Shown in pieces: positions 39,117 through 48,554 of a DNA stretch of 64,000 nt. This DNA comes from an uncultured Verrucomicrobia subdivision 3 bacterium (lineage in GTDB: Bacteria; Verrucomicrobiota; Verrucomicrobiia; Limisphaerales; UBA11358): NCBI GenBank assembly GCA_903875465.1, contig CAIQWB010000122.1, forward strand, positions 1 through 64,000. Direction: 5' to 3'. Position 1 is the stretch's first letter. Each line of letters opens with the position of its first letter. The translations under genes were made by a program, and so were the position numbers. The notes beneath the pieces are model-generated. The model searched no databases and was not told the DNA's origin. It was given only the letters and a program-made list of their open reading frames with translations.

Positions 39117-42100
39117 TTAACGCACCGGCAGCCATTGAGCGGTGCGCAGGGTCACCGGCCCCAGCAAACCGGATTCCAGCAGCGGCGAATCCTTGGTCCA
39201 ATGATGCCAGGTTGTGAAGGTCAGCCGTCCCGTGGGACTCGGCTTGCCATCCAGCAACCACTGCGGCCATTCCTTGAGTTGCTTGCCGTCCCATTCCACA
39301 TCCGGCGGCAATTGCTCATCGCCAATCAACCGGTTGGGCCAGAGGTTGGTAACCTTGACGACCAGATGGTTCGCCCCGGCTTTCGCAGCGGCGGTCACAT
39401 TCACCCGGTAGGGCGGCTTCCACAGCACCCCGAGGTTCTGCCCATTCCACTCCACCTCGGCAAAGTTTTTCACTCCTCCCAAGTCCAGCCAGAGTTCCCG
39501 GCCAGTCTTCAAGCGCTCCGCCGGCACCTCCACGGTTTTATCATAAGTTGCCGTGCCGGAAAAATAGCGCACACCGGCCTCCGGGTGATCTGTCCAGGAA
39601 ATGAGCTTGTCCAATTGCACCTCGGCGGGCGCGCCCCAATGGGGCGGGAAACGGAGACTCCACGCGCCTTTGACCTCCCGGGGCTTCGGCACATCGGACG
39701 GGGACACCGACCGCACCTGGCCGTTCGCCATGCGCATTTCCAAATGGCCATTGGCCCAGGTGCGCACCTGCGGCGAACCATCGGTGGCCGCTTGAATTTC
39801 CCATTGCGGCGGTTCCCCGCCGCTCACTTTGCCCGGCAGCGTGAAAATCTCGCCTTCCGCCAGCTTCACGTGTTTGGCCTGCCCATCCAGCGTATAATCC
39901 AGGCGTAATTCCTTCACGTGGTTGGGGATCGGATCCCCACCGAGCGCGTCATTGCCGGCCGAGAAAGCGGCTAGGCCATCCTGGGCCAGCGCCACCACCG
40001 CCGCCGTCACATCACTTGCCCCAGCCCCATCCGTGGCGGCATAAACCGCGTGCAAAATTTTCAAGCGGTTGCCCGCCTCCGCCACCGGGGCCTGCGTGCC
40101 ATTCAGGGCCACCACATGGTCCGCCGCCCCTGCCCCATGCCGAAAGACCACGAACACCGATTCCGCCGGGGCAAACTCCAATCGCACGGTGGTGCGGCCA
40201 TCGGCGGCACTCCACACCGGCGCCGTTTCCATCAGACCGGTCTCGGGATGCCACAACTCCGGCACCCGCCCGCCACTCCGGAACGTGACTTCGGCGGAGT
40301 CAAACTGCCGCCGCTGGTTCGATACGAAGTAAATATCCGCACCTTCCGCCACCCGGTGCGCAAACGCCAGGCGCGTGCTGGTCGTCGCGCCTTTGACACC
40401 AAAATCCGGCGGTAATGCCTGCGCGGCAAAAACCTCGGCTAGCGGTTTGCCCCAATAGACATGGCCCTGCCCGGCCGCATGCTCGCGCACCGTTGAGCCA
40501 TCGCAGTCCCCCCAAATGTCCTGGGCAAGCTGTTTAACCTTGGCATCACAATCCGGATAATCCGCCAGACTGGGCGAGTGTTGCGGACGGGGACCAACCA
40601 CGGTCGCCCCGGCCAGCACCAGATCATGGATGGCTCGCAACGTCGCCGGGGTCAGGTTGGCATCATTCGGTGGCAGCACCAGCACCGCATAGCTGGCCCC
40701 GCTGGCCAGAGTAATGCGGCCAGCCCGCACCGTGGCCCCATGCACCAGCACATCGGCATTGATGGCGTCATAGTCGTAGCCGGCCGGCAAAGCCGGATTC
40801 CCCACGCGCATTTCCACCGGGGTGCTTTCTCCAGTGAAGTAGGCGGCATCCGCCACGGCGCGGCCCTGCTGCAGCATAAATTCGCAGTGGGCGATGTAGG
40901 CCAGCCAGGACTGGCTCTGCTCCCACCAGGTCACCGTGCGCTCAAAATGAAAGCCCCACTGCCCCATGGTCATGCCGGGCCAATGGTTGGTCCAGGGCTG
41001 CATGGCATAGCGGTGAAATACGTAACGATTCAGCCCCTGGCAGTACATCAGATCCCCCAGGGTCTTCAAGGAATAGGGATCATTCTGCCAGCGCCCCGCC
41101 TCGGGTGCCGCAGTGAAAGATTCCGCGCCCACGTAGGTTTTGCCGTAGATATGAGCAATGGAAGACGCCAGCTTCACCGAAGGATGCCCCGCGCTGCCGC
41201 TCCAAAACTCGCCCATCACAAAGTCAGCCGTGCCGCCGGCTTGCATCGATTCAAAAGGTCCGGTGTAGGGTTCCACCGCGCTGGTCAGGCCGTGCTGATG
41301 GCATAATTCAGCAAAATGGCCGAAATAATTCTCATCAAACAAATCCGCAATCGTGCGGCGCACATCCCAAAGGAAGCGTTCGGTGACGGCCGGACTGTCA
41401 ATGACCCGGCCGGTGAAGGCCGGCAGGAAGGGCAGCAGATCATAGCCGCGCCGCTTTTGAAATTCCGCGCGGAACAAGGCCGTCCAGTTCTGGCCGCCCA
41501 CTTCGTAACTGTCAATCAGCGAACTATCCAGCGCCTTGCCCGCCGCCGTCGGCCCAAGGTCATCCAGGATTTTTTGCATGAAGCCCGCCCAATGCGCATC
41601 CAGGGCGGTTTTGCTAAATTTATCGCATTCCAGCCCCTCGCCTTCCTGGGGCGCGGGATGATTCCTCACCCCCGTCGGCGTGTAGCCCACGCGCAGCACC
41701 ACCCAATCACCAGCCGGCACCTGCCAGTCCAGCTTGCCCTCTGCGGTCAACGTGTCGGTTAAATCCACAATTTGCTGGCGCGGAATGGCCCCCACCGTGC
41801 TGGCATCAGCCTGGGCGTCGGCGAGCACCGCATTGCCCGTAAAACCGGCCTTGGACTCGATGTTATCAATGGTCAGGCGCGGCGTGAGGCTGATTTCCGC
41901 CAGGGGGATGGTTGCCGTGGCTTTCACTTTCTTGCCAATGGCATTGAATTGCACCCGCCAGTAGCGGGCCGTAACGGGCTCGGCCCCCAGGCTAAAAGTC
42001 CGGGTGGATAGCGCCCCCTTGTTCAAGGCAAATGGGGCCACCGCATGGAACACCTGCCCGTCATCCGAGACCATGATCGCCCCGCTGCAATCCGGCATGG

Positions 42101-42818
42101 CCGTCTGCCCGCCCACGGTAATCGCCCGCGCTGAAAACGGCTGCGCGAACGCCAGTTGTGCGTATTGCGGTTGGTTTGGCCGGGGCAACGGGAGGCGGAC
42201 ATAGGTGGTCGGGTCACCATCCGTAAGTGTGTTAGCCGGAGTCTCCCCCGAACTGATGCTGACCAGCGGCGCAAACTCACTCATGCGCGGGTTTTGCTCG
42301 CCCGCGGCGCGAAAGGCCAGCACCGCGATGTCCCGATAGTATCCCAAGTTGGTCGGCGGCTGCGACAGCGTGGACACAAAATGCTGCGGTCCAGTAAGGT
42401 GCGCTTCACTGGTCGTCACCTTTTGCATGGCATTTTCCGGGGTGTTCCACGGACCGCCGCTGCTCGACCAGCCCGCGCAATTTTCCACACACAAGCTGAG
42501 CCCCAACCGGCTGGCTTCCGCCACGGCAAACTTAAACATTTCCCGCCATTCCGGCGTCATAAAACTTACCGGACCGCGCGGGATGCCACAATCCACATTC
42601 ACAATGGTCGCCCCGCCCTCCCCCGCCCGCTTCATGGCTTCCAGGTCGGCCGTGATCCCCGCCCGGGTGATATTCCCGTTCATCCAATGCCACCAAGTCT
42701 GGGCCTTGGCTGAATCCGGCGGGTGCTGAAACCCGGATTCCAAGGCATCCGGGCTGGCCATCACGGTTAACGCCAGGCACACATTGGCGCCAAGCAATAC
42801 GATCTGAGACAATTTCAT
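39117..42818 (-). CDS. GH106-like alpha-L-rhamnosidase family glycosyl hydrolase, secreted
   Basis: FQHPPDSAKAQTWWHWMNGNITRAGITADLEAMKRAGEGGATIVNV; C-terminal beta-sandwich VEWNGQNLGVLWKPPYRVNVT. Confidence 0.85.
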   Translation of the reverse strand: MKLSQIVLLGANVCLALTVMASPDALESGFQHPPDSAKAQTWWHWMNGNITRAGITADLEAMKRAGEGGATIVNVDCGIPRGPVSFMTPEWREMFKFAVAEASRLGLSLCVENCAGWSSSGGPWNTPENAMQKVTTSEAHLTGPQHFVSTLSQPPTNLGYYRDIAVLAFRAAGEQNPRMSEFAPLVSISSGETPANTLTDGDPTTYVRLPLPRPNQPQYAQLAFAQPFSARAITVGGQTAMPDCSGAIMVSDDGQVFHAVAPFALNKGALSTRTFSLGAEPVTARYWRVQFNAIGKKVKATATIPLAEISLTPRLTIDNIESKAGFTGNAVLADAQADASTVGAIPRQQIVDLTDTLTAEGKLDWQVPAGDWVVLRVGYTPTGVRNHPAPQEGEGLECDKFSKTALDAHWAGFMQKILDDLGPTAAGKALDSSLIDSYEVGGQNWTALFRAEFQKRRGYDLLPFLPAFTGRVIDSPAVTERFLWDVRRTIADLFDENYFGHFAELCHQHGLTSAVEPYTGPFESMQAGGTADFVMGEFWSGSAGHPSVKLASSIAHIYGKTYVGAESFTAAPEAGRWQNDPYSLKTLGDLMYCQGLNRYVFHRYAMQPWTNHWPGMTMGQWGFHFERTVTWWEQSQSWLAYIAHCEFMLQQGRAVADAAYFTGESTPVEMRVGNPALPAGYDYDAINADVLVHGATVRAGRITLASGASYAVLVLPPNDANLTPATLRAIHDLVLAGATVVGPRPQHSPSLADYPDCDAKVKQLAQDIWGDCDGSTVREHAAGQGHVYWGKPLAEVFAAQALPPDFGVKGATTSTRLAFAHRVAEGADIYFVSNQRRQFDSAEVTFRSGGRVPELWHPETGLMETAPVWSAADGRTTVRLEFAPAESVFVVFRHGAGAADHVVALNGTQAPVAEAGNRLKILHAVYAATDGAGASDVTAAVVALAQDGLAAFSAGNDALGGDPIPNHVKELRLDYTLDGQAKHVKLAEGEIFTLPGKVSGGEPPQWEIQAATDGSPQVRTWANGHLEMRMANGQVRSVSPSDVPKPREVKGAWSLRFPPHWGAPAEVQLDKLISWTDHPEAGVRYFSGTATYDKTVEVPAERLKTGRELWLDLGGVKNFAEVEWNGQNLGVLWKPPYRVNVTAAAKAGANHLVVKVTNLWPNRLIGDEQLPPDVEWDGKQLKEWPQWLLDGKPSPTGRLTFTTWHHWTKDSPLLESGLLGPVTLRTAQWLPVR

Positions 42819-42957
42819 GTGAGCGATGTTCGCGAGCATAAGCCCTTGTGCTCCAAAAATCACCGTCATTTTGTGATTAATTTAATTAAAAATATCGAGG
42901 GATGACGTATGTTGCCAGTGTAGTACGCATGGAGCCATGGCTCCCCAGCATAAGCTT

Positions 42958-43284
42958 ATGAAACCAGCCCACCACGATCCAGAACTCCGCCAACTGCTCC
43001 GCGCCTGGCCGGGCAACGCCTCGCTACCGCCCCGTTTCCGCGCGGGTGTATGGCAACGCATCACCACAGCCGAACGTGTCGCCGCCCCCGCGCTTTCCCT
43101 GCCGGCCTGGCTGGCCAATTGGTTCGCCCAACCAGCCTGCGCGCCCGTTTGCACGGCAGTCCTCCTGTTCGCCGGACTGGGCACGGGTTATTATTGGGCC
43201 GGACACGCTGCCGCCCGCTGGGAAGCCCAATTATCCAGTCAATACGCCGCTTCGATCAACCCCTATGCGGCCACTCCGCCCTGA
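42958..43284 (+). CDS. Small single-TM anti-sigma factor-like protein (CnrY position)
   Basis: LRAWPGNASLPPRFRAGVWQRI plus one TM; first gene of sensor/ECF operon. Confidence 0.6.
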   Translation: MKPAHHDPELRQLLRAWPGNASLPPRFRAGVWQRITTAERVAAPALSLPAWLANWFAQPACAPVCTAVLLFAGLGTGYYWAGHAAARWEAQLSSQYAASINPYAATPP

Positions 43285-43299
43285 ATTTCACGCCCGCTC

Positions 43300-43767
43300 A
43301 TGAAACGTCTCGTCACCATCCTCTTCTTGGGTCTTGCGCTGGGCGGGTTGGCAGGCACGGGGGTGTACCTCGCCCGCACGACTCCTGAACGGGCCATGTT
43401 GTGCTGCCCAAAACCCGAGCAAGCCTGGTTGCAGCATGAATTCCAGTTGACGGATGCCCAATTCGCCCGGGTGCAAAAACTGGAAACACAGTATCAAGCT
43501 GAATGCCAGGAACGCTGCCGCCGCGTCAACTCCACCAATGACCTGGTCCGAAGGCAATTTACGAGCCATGCCGCCTCCACCCCGGAATTGGAACGTCTTC
43601 TGGCATGTGCCGCCCAACTCCGTGCCGATTGCCAGTTACGCATGCTGGAATATTGCTACGCCGTCAGCCGGGAAATGCCGCCAGACCAGGGCCAGCGCTA
43701 TCTCAATTGGGTGTGCGACCAGGTGCTCACCATGCCCCGCGATGGCACCATGATGCATGCCAAATAA
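43300..43767 (+). CDS. Periplasmic heavy-metal sensor, Spy/CpxP/CnrX-like, Cys-rich
   Basis: Signal/TM anchor; WLQHEFQLTDAQFARVQKLETQYQAECQERCRRV, MPPDQGQRYLNWVCDQ. Confidence 0.75.
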   Translation: MKRLVTILFLGLALGGLAGTGVYLARTTPERAMLCCPKPEQAWLQHEFQLTDAQFARVQKLETQYQAECQERCRRVNSTNDLVRRQFTSHAASTPELERLLACAAQLRADCQLRMLEYCYAVSREMPPDQGQRYLNWVCDQVLTMPRDGTMMHAK

Positions 43768-44368
43768 TCCGGGCATGGAAACCGATCCCTTGGACCAACC
43801 CGATGCCCAGGACCGGACCGACATGGCCCGCCTGGTGGCCGGTTACGATGCCGCGCTCAACGACCTGATGGAACGTCACGGTCCACGCCTCTTCAATTAC
43901 CTGCTACGCCAGTTGCACGACGAGGGCGAGGCCGAAGACGCTGCCCAGGAGAGTTTTGTCCGCGTGTTTCAGCACCGGGCGAAATACGATCCTCAGTATC
44001 GTTTTGCCACTTGGCTCTACACGATCGCCACCAATCTCGCCCGCAACCGCCAGCGCCACCAGGCCCGGCATCCGGAAATTTCGCTGCAAACCGAGGACGC
44101 GACCGGCAAAGGCACCTTGCAAGATCATTTCGCCTCCCCCCTGCCCGGCCCCAACGAACACATGGCTGCCGCAGAACGCGCCGCCACGGTCCGCCGGGCC
44201 GTGGCCCAACTGCCGGAAGATCTGCGCGCACCACTGATTCTGGCCGAATACGAAGAACTGTCCCATCTGGAGATTGGCCAAATCCTGGGTTGCTCCCCCA
44301 AGGCCGTGGAAATGCGTATTTACCGGGCCCGGCAGCAACTTCGCGTGGCATTGGTTAAATGGCTTTAA
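43757..44368 (+). CDS. ECF RNA polymerase sigma factor (CnrH position)
   Basis: AEDAAQESFVRVFQHRAKYDPQYRFATWLYTIATNLARNRQR; HLEIGQILGCSPKAVEMRIYRARQQL; overlaps the sensor gene by 11 nt. Confidence 0.93.
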   Translation: MPNNPGMETDPLDQPDAQDRTDMARLVAGYDAALNDLMERHGPRLFNYLLRQLHDEGEAEDAAQESFVRVFQHRAKYDPQYRFATWLYTIATNLARNRQRHQARHPEISLQTEDATGKGTLQDHFASPLPGPNEHMAAAERAATVRRAVAQLPEDLRAPLILAEYEELSHLEIGQILGCSPKAVEMRIYRARQQLRVALVKWL

Positions 44369-44458
44369 ATAATTCTGAGGGCTTTGCCCGGCCGTGTAGT
44401 AATAAGCTCATAACGCGGATATAACGTCCGACCTAAAAAGATAAATTAACCAACGATT

Positions 44459-44863
44459 ATGAAAACCAGCAACCTCACCCAGTTCCTCCTCGGTTCCACT
44501 GCCACCATTGTTTTGGCTGCGCTGCTCATTGTTCCAGCCCCCAACGTGGCGGCCGGCACGTTGAAAGGTGCGGAACTCCTCCGCGGGGCAAGTCCCGCGC
44601 CGGTGCCCGTCCTGACCGTGGCGGTCGCCGTTCCCGCCAGCCACCAGGCTTGTGCTGCGTGTACAAATCTGACCAAGCCCTTTGCCACGGAGGCAGGTCG
44701 CGGGGCCTTTGTCAAAACCGGCGTTACCGTCACCCACCTATGTCCGAGCTGCCAGACCACCATCGCCACCGTAGGCTCCGGCCGGGCCAAAGTGGATCAA
44801 GCCGTGCACACCTGCGCGAATGGCACACTCCCCTCCTGCTGCAGTGGCATGGCCGGCATGTAA
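44459..44863 (+). CDS. Small secreted Cys-rich protein, putative metal binding
   Basis: Signal peptide; CAAC, CPSC, HTC, CC motifs. Confidence 0.65.
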   Translation: MKTSNLTQFLLGSTATIVLAALLIVPAPNVAAGTLKGAELLRGASPAPVPVLTVAVAVPASHQACAACTNLTKPFATEAGRGAFVKTGVTVTHLCPSCQTTIATVGSGRAKVDQAVHTCANGTLPSCCSGMAGM

Positions 44864-44886
44864 TTTCCAAACCAACCAATCAAAAC

Positions 44887-44911
44887 GACGGACCGAGCTG
44901 TTCTGTCCGTC
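44887..44911. terminator. Hairpin between the two Cys-rich protein genes
   Basis: gacggac ... gtccgtc. Confidence 0.35.
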
Positions 44912-44929
44912 ATTGTTAATATAAAAAGC

Positions 44930-45154
44930 ATGAATCCCCTAAAATCCTTCCTTCCTATAACCGTCCTGCTGGCCACCGGTGCCACGCTCTTGCTGGCCAG
45001 CGGGTGCAGCCGCCAGGATAAACCGACCGTAAGCAATCCCCCTGCCGCGGTTGCCACCAATGCCGTGTTCACCTGTTCCATGCACCCCGAGGTGGTTTCC
45101 AACACCCCGGGTGAATGCCCCAAATGCGGCATGCATCTCGTTCCCAAGAACTAG
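44930..45154 (+). CDS. Lipoprotein with heavy-metal-binding domain (YHS-like CxMHPE...CPKCGM)
   Basis: Lipobox LLASGC; FTCSMHPEVVSNTPGECPKCGMHLVPKN. Confidence 0.85.
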   Translation: MNPLKSFLPITVLLATGATLLLASGCSRQDKPTVSNPPAAVATNAVFTCSMHPEVVSNTPGECPKCGMHLVPKN

Positions 45155-45382
45155 CCTTAGCCCGGCTGGGCCAGTCCGCCTACCTGCCAAAACGGTTCTC
45201 CCGCCACCCCGGTCCGCGATACTGCTGCGAACCGGGGGTTTCCCGCAATCCTGCCTTGCCCGGGACGCACACCATGGATCGGGGATCACCCCTGGCATTT
45301 GGCCAAAAGCTGGCCCGGGGAACCTGGTGCCTATGACGGTTCTCGCCTTGTCCGCCAGCCGGATTCCAGTAAACTGCGGCCC

Positions 45383-46432
45383 ATGCGAATATTTTTGTCA
45401 GTGTGTTGCTGGCTGTTGGCGGCTTCTGCTTTTGCTGCGGAAATCAAAATTGATTTCACCGGTCTGGCCACCGGCCAGGCCCCCACCAATTTCTCCAGCA
45501 CCGTGGCCGGCAACGGCCCCGCCGGCAACTGGACCATCCTTTCCGCCAAAATCCCCTCACTGCTCGCCCCCTTGACGCCCCAGGCGGAATCCATGGCCAG
45601 TCAGCTCGTCCTGGCCCAGACCAGCCAGGATCCCACGGACGAACATTTTCCCCTCCTGGTTTACCAGGGCGAATCCTTCAAAAATTTCAAACTCACCACC
45701 CGCTTCAAAATGATCAGCGGGATTGCCGAGCAAATGGCCGGAGTCGTGTTTCGTTACCAAAACGCCTCCAACTTTTATGTCGTCCGCGCCAGCGCCCTGG
45801 GGCATAACGTGCGCTTTTATAAAATGGTGAATGGCCAGCGGTCCGACCCCATCGGCCCCACGGTGGATTTGTCCCTGGACAAGTGGTACCAGCTCAGTGT
45901 GCAATGCACCGGCAATCAGATCACCATCTGGCTGGATGATTCCCTGGTCATGCCCCCCTTGCAGGACAACACCTTTAATTCCGGCAAAGTGGGCTTTTGG
46001 ACCAAGTCCGATGCCGTGAGTTATTTTAACGGCTTCACCGTGGATTACACCCCGGAAATTCCCGCCGCCCAGAGCCTGGTCAACCGGCTGCTCGCGCAAC
46101 AAACCCGGCTGCTCGGCCTCAAGTTATATACGTTGAACGCGCAAGGCGAACCCCGGGTGCTCGCCAGCAAGGATCCTCAGGATATTGGCCAGCCGGGCGG
46201 CAAAGCCGAAAAGGAAGCCCTCACCCAGGGGACCATTTCGTTTGGCCGCAGCCCCGGCACCGTGGCGGTTTGGCTGCCTTTGCGCGACCGCAACGGTGAT
46301 CCCATGGCCTCCGTCTGGGTGCGTTTAACTTCCTTTTTCGGGGAGACCCAGGACAACGCCATCGCCCGCGCCACCCTGGTGATTAAAGCCATGCAGGAGG
46401 AAGTCACCAGCCTCGACGATTTGCTCAAATAA
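45383..46432 (+). CDS. Secreted LamG/concanavalin-like protein
   Basis: Signal peptide; FKNFKLTTRFKMISG...GVVFRYQNASNFYVVRASAL...GKVGFWTKSDAVSYFNGFTVDY. Confidence 0.65.
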   Translation: MRIFLSVCCWLLAASAFAAEIKIDFTGLATGQAPTNFSSTVAGNGPAGNWTILSAKIPSLLAPLTPQAESMASQLVLAQTSQDPTDEHFPLLVYQGESFKNFKLTTRFKMISGIAEQMAGVVFRYQNASNFYVVRASALGHNVRFYKMVNGQRSDPIGPTVDLSLDKWYQLSVQCTGNQITIWLDDSLVMPPLQDNTFNSGKVGFWTKSDAVSYFNGFTVDYTPEIPAAQSLVNRLLAQQTRLLGLKLYTLNAQGEPRVLASKDPQDIGQPGGKAEKEALTQGTISFGRSPGTVAVWLPLRDRNGDPMASVWVRLTSFFGETQDNAIARATLVIKAMQEEVTSLDDLLK

Positions 46433-46443
46433 TAATCGCCGGC

Positions 46444-47328
46444 CTAGTGCCTGGCGGGTTCCATCACTTCGTTCGGCATCTTCACCCGCGGCATTTCCGT
46501 GGGTTTGAGCCGGCGCACCCCGCCGGCAACGGTGAGCTCGCCATCCGTGTTCACCTGCAATCGGGGGCGGCTGTTCACATAGTCGAATATTTCCCGGCGC
46601 ACAAACTCGCCGTTGGCATCCATCACCGTATAACTGAAAATCGAAGCCCCACTTTGATAGAGCACATGTAAATCACCCAGTCGGTCCACCTGCGCCTCCG
46701 GCTGGCTGAAGGAGACCAGCGGACCCACGGAAACCACTCTGTACACCCGGGCGTCACTGGGATCACTCACCTGCGCATACAAGCGCAACTGGGTGCGCAG
46801 GTAATTGGCTTTAATGAGTGTATACTTGCGCAGCTCCGGCACCCGGTTCGTGGCGTCTGGCGGCATGGGCACGCCAAACTCTTGCGACCAGATGTTGACC
46901 CCGTTGACCACGTCAAAAAAGGTCGGTTCGCTCGTCTCCTGCGCGCTCCAGTCCTTGATGCGCAAGGTGGCGGTCACATGATAGCGCCCGGCTTTGTTGA
47001 GGGTAAAATAAGGGGCCAGGTCCACATGCTTGGTGGCCATCTGCGAGGACTCCAGGTCAAAGGGCCCCACCACCGGCACCTCTGCATTTTTAAACACCAC
47101 GAAGCCATCCTCCGACTCCACGCTGAAGGTCAGCCAGTTAACCTCGTCACCCAGATGCATCGGCTGGCCGGAACGATTCGTAATTTTTACGTCCGTCGGA
47201 ATGCTCTCACTCGGCAAATATTGCTTTTGTTCCAACGCCACTTCCAGCGTCAACTGGGCCGGGCTCACCGTGACCCAACCAGCAACCACCCCGAGAATTA
47301 ACAACAGTTTTTTCATTTGCTCAGCCAT
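46444..47328 (-). CDS. Hypothetical secreted protein
   Basis: Signal peptide KKLLLILGVVAGWVTVSPAQ; long ORF. Confidence 0.6.
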   Translation of the reverse strand: MAEQMKKLLLILGVVAGWVTVSPAQLTLEVALEQKQYLPSESIPTDVKITNRSGQPMHLGDEVNWLTFSVESEDGFVVFKNAEVPVVGPFDLESSQMATKHVDLAPYFTLNKAGRYHVTATLRIKDWSAQETSEPTFFDVVNGVNIWSQEFGVPMPPDATNRVPELRKYTLIKANYLRTQLRLYAQVSDPSDARVYRVVSVGPLVSFSQPEAQVDRLGDLHVLYQSGASIFSYTVMDANGEFVRREIFDYVNSRPRLQVNTDGELTVAGGVRRLKPTEMPRVKMPNEVMEPARH

Positions 47329-47748
47329 ATTTTAAACCTCCCTTGCGGGGAGGCAACTCTATTCCAAGCGCATCCAGCCTGCCCCCGGACGGAATCACCC
47401 AGAAATGCCATTACGGTGTTTATCATTATTTGTTTACTGTTTTACGATGTTTATTTATTGAATTATTAACTAACTGGCTTTATTCTCGCTTCCATGGCCA
47501 TGAACGAAACGGTTCCAAGGTTCAAATTCCGGCGTAACTGCATAAAAACGGTAGTCGCCGGGGCTTTGTCATGTCCATAACGGCCGTCCGAAATCTCCCG
47601 AAAGAACCGACCATCCCTGTTTAGCCAGCCAACCCACAAACTTATGAAAAATTTTGCCAGTATGTTCGTCAACGTTGTGGCCTGGCTGTTAAGGGCGGCT
47701 CAGGAGTTGCAATCCAAACCGTCATTTATCGTGTGACATCTTAATTTT

Positions 47749-48276
47749 ATGAATCGACCACCGATTGATCCCTTCCGGAAAAATCTCACCAGCGCCGGCA
47801 CCCTGCGGATCCGGCGCATCAGCCGGTTTTTGAAAGCCTTGGTGCTCATTTATTTTGTGGCCATGCCCTTGATCGGCACCGCCGGCAGCCTGTTCCGCTC
47901 CCACGGCGGTTCGACCGGCTGGCACTGGGCCGCCGGCAATTTGTCCGCGGCTGAACAATGGTTGGCCGTCTTTACCGCGGTCATTTGCCTGGGCATCGCC
48001 GTGACTTTTTACCGTTTATTGAATCTGTGGGAAACTGGCATCTTTTTTTCCCAGGCGAATGTCCGACTGCTGAGGTGGCTCGGTCATCTGGCCTTCGGCA
48101 ATGGGTTGCTCGGAGTGGTGGCACCCGTCGTCGCCTCCGGTTTGGTGACCTTCCCCACCCTCTTATTATCCCCCTTCAGTTCCCCGTGGGTGGTGGGTGG
48201 TTTGTTTGTCATCATGGTTTCCCACGTCATGGAGGAAGCCTGCAAGCTGCGGGAAGATCAAGCTTTGACGGTCTAA
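47749..48276 (+). CDS. DUF2975-like membrane protein
   Basis: Four predicted TM segments; immediately followed by YozG-like HTH gene. Confidence 0.7.
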   Translation: MNRPPIDPFRKNLTSAGTLRIRRISRFLKALVLIYFVAMPLIGTAGSLFRSHGGSTGWHWAAGNLSAAEQWLAVFTAVICLGIAVTFYRLLNLWETGIFFSQANVRLLRWLGHLAFGNGLLGVVAPVVASGLVTFPTLLLSPFSSPWVVGGLFVIMVSHVMEEACKLREDQALTV

Positions 48277-48280
48277 GCCT

Positions 48281-48511
48281 ATGCCCATCATTGTAAATTT
48301 GGATGTGGTGCTGGCGCAGCGGAAAATGCGGCTCAATGACCTGGCCGAGGCCGTGGGCATCACCCCGCAAAACCTGTCCATCCTCAAAACCGGCAAGGCC
48401 CGGGCCATCCGCTTCTCCACCCTCGAAGCCATTTGCCAGACCCTCCACTGCCAGCCCGGAGAAATCCTGGAATTCCGCCCCGGCCCGCCCGGTGCCGAAC
48501 CCGAGGTGTGA
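48281..48511 (+). CDS. Cro/CI-type HTH regulator (YozG-like)
   Basis: MPIIVNLDVVLAQRKMRLNDLAEAVGITPQNLSILKTGKARAIRFSTLEAICQTLHCQPGEILEF. Confidence 0.9.
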   Translation: MPIIVNLDVVLAQRKMRLNDLAEAVGITPQNLSILKTGKARAIRFSTLEAICQTLHCQPGEILEFRPGPPGAEPEV

Positions 48512-48554
48512 GCCGGTTGCCGCGATCACGCTTTTTCCATCCACCCCGCAGTCC

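Noticed and set aside
42897-44401. Shared ECF promoter: GTGTAGTA before both 42958 and 44459, with upstream GAGGG
   Set aside because: Octamer is shared (42918-42925, 44394-44401) but the GAGGG spacing differs (16 vs 12 nt), so a common promoter is not supported without transcription start data.
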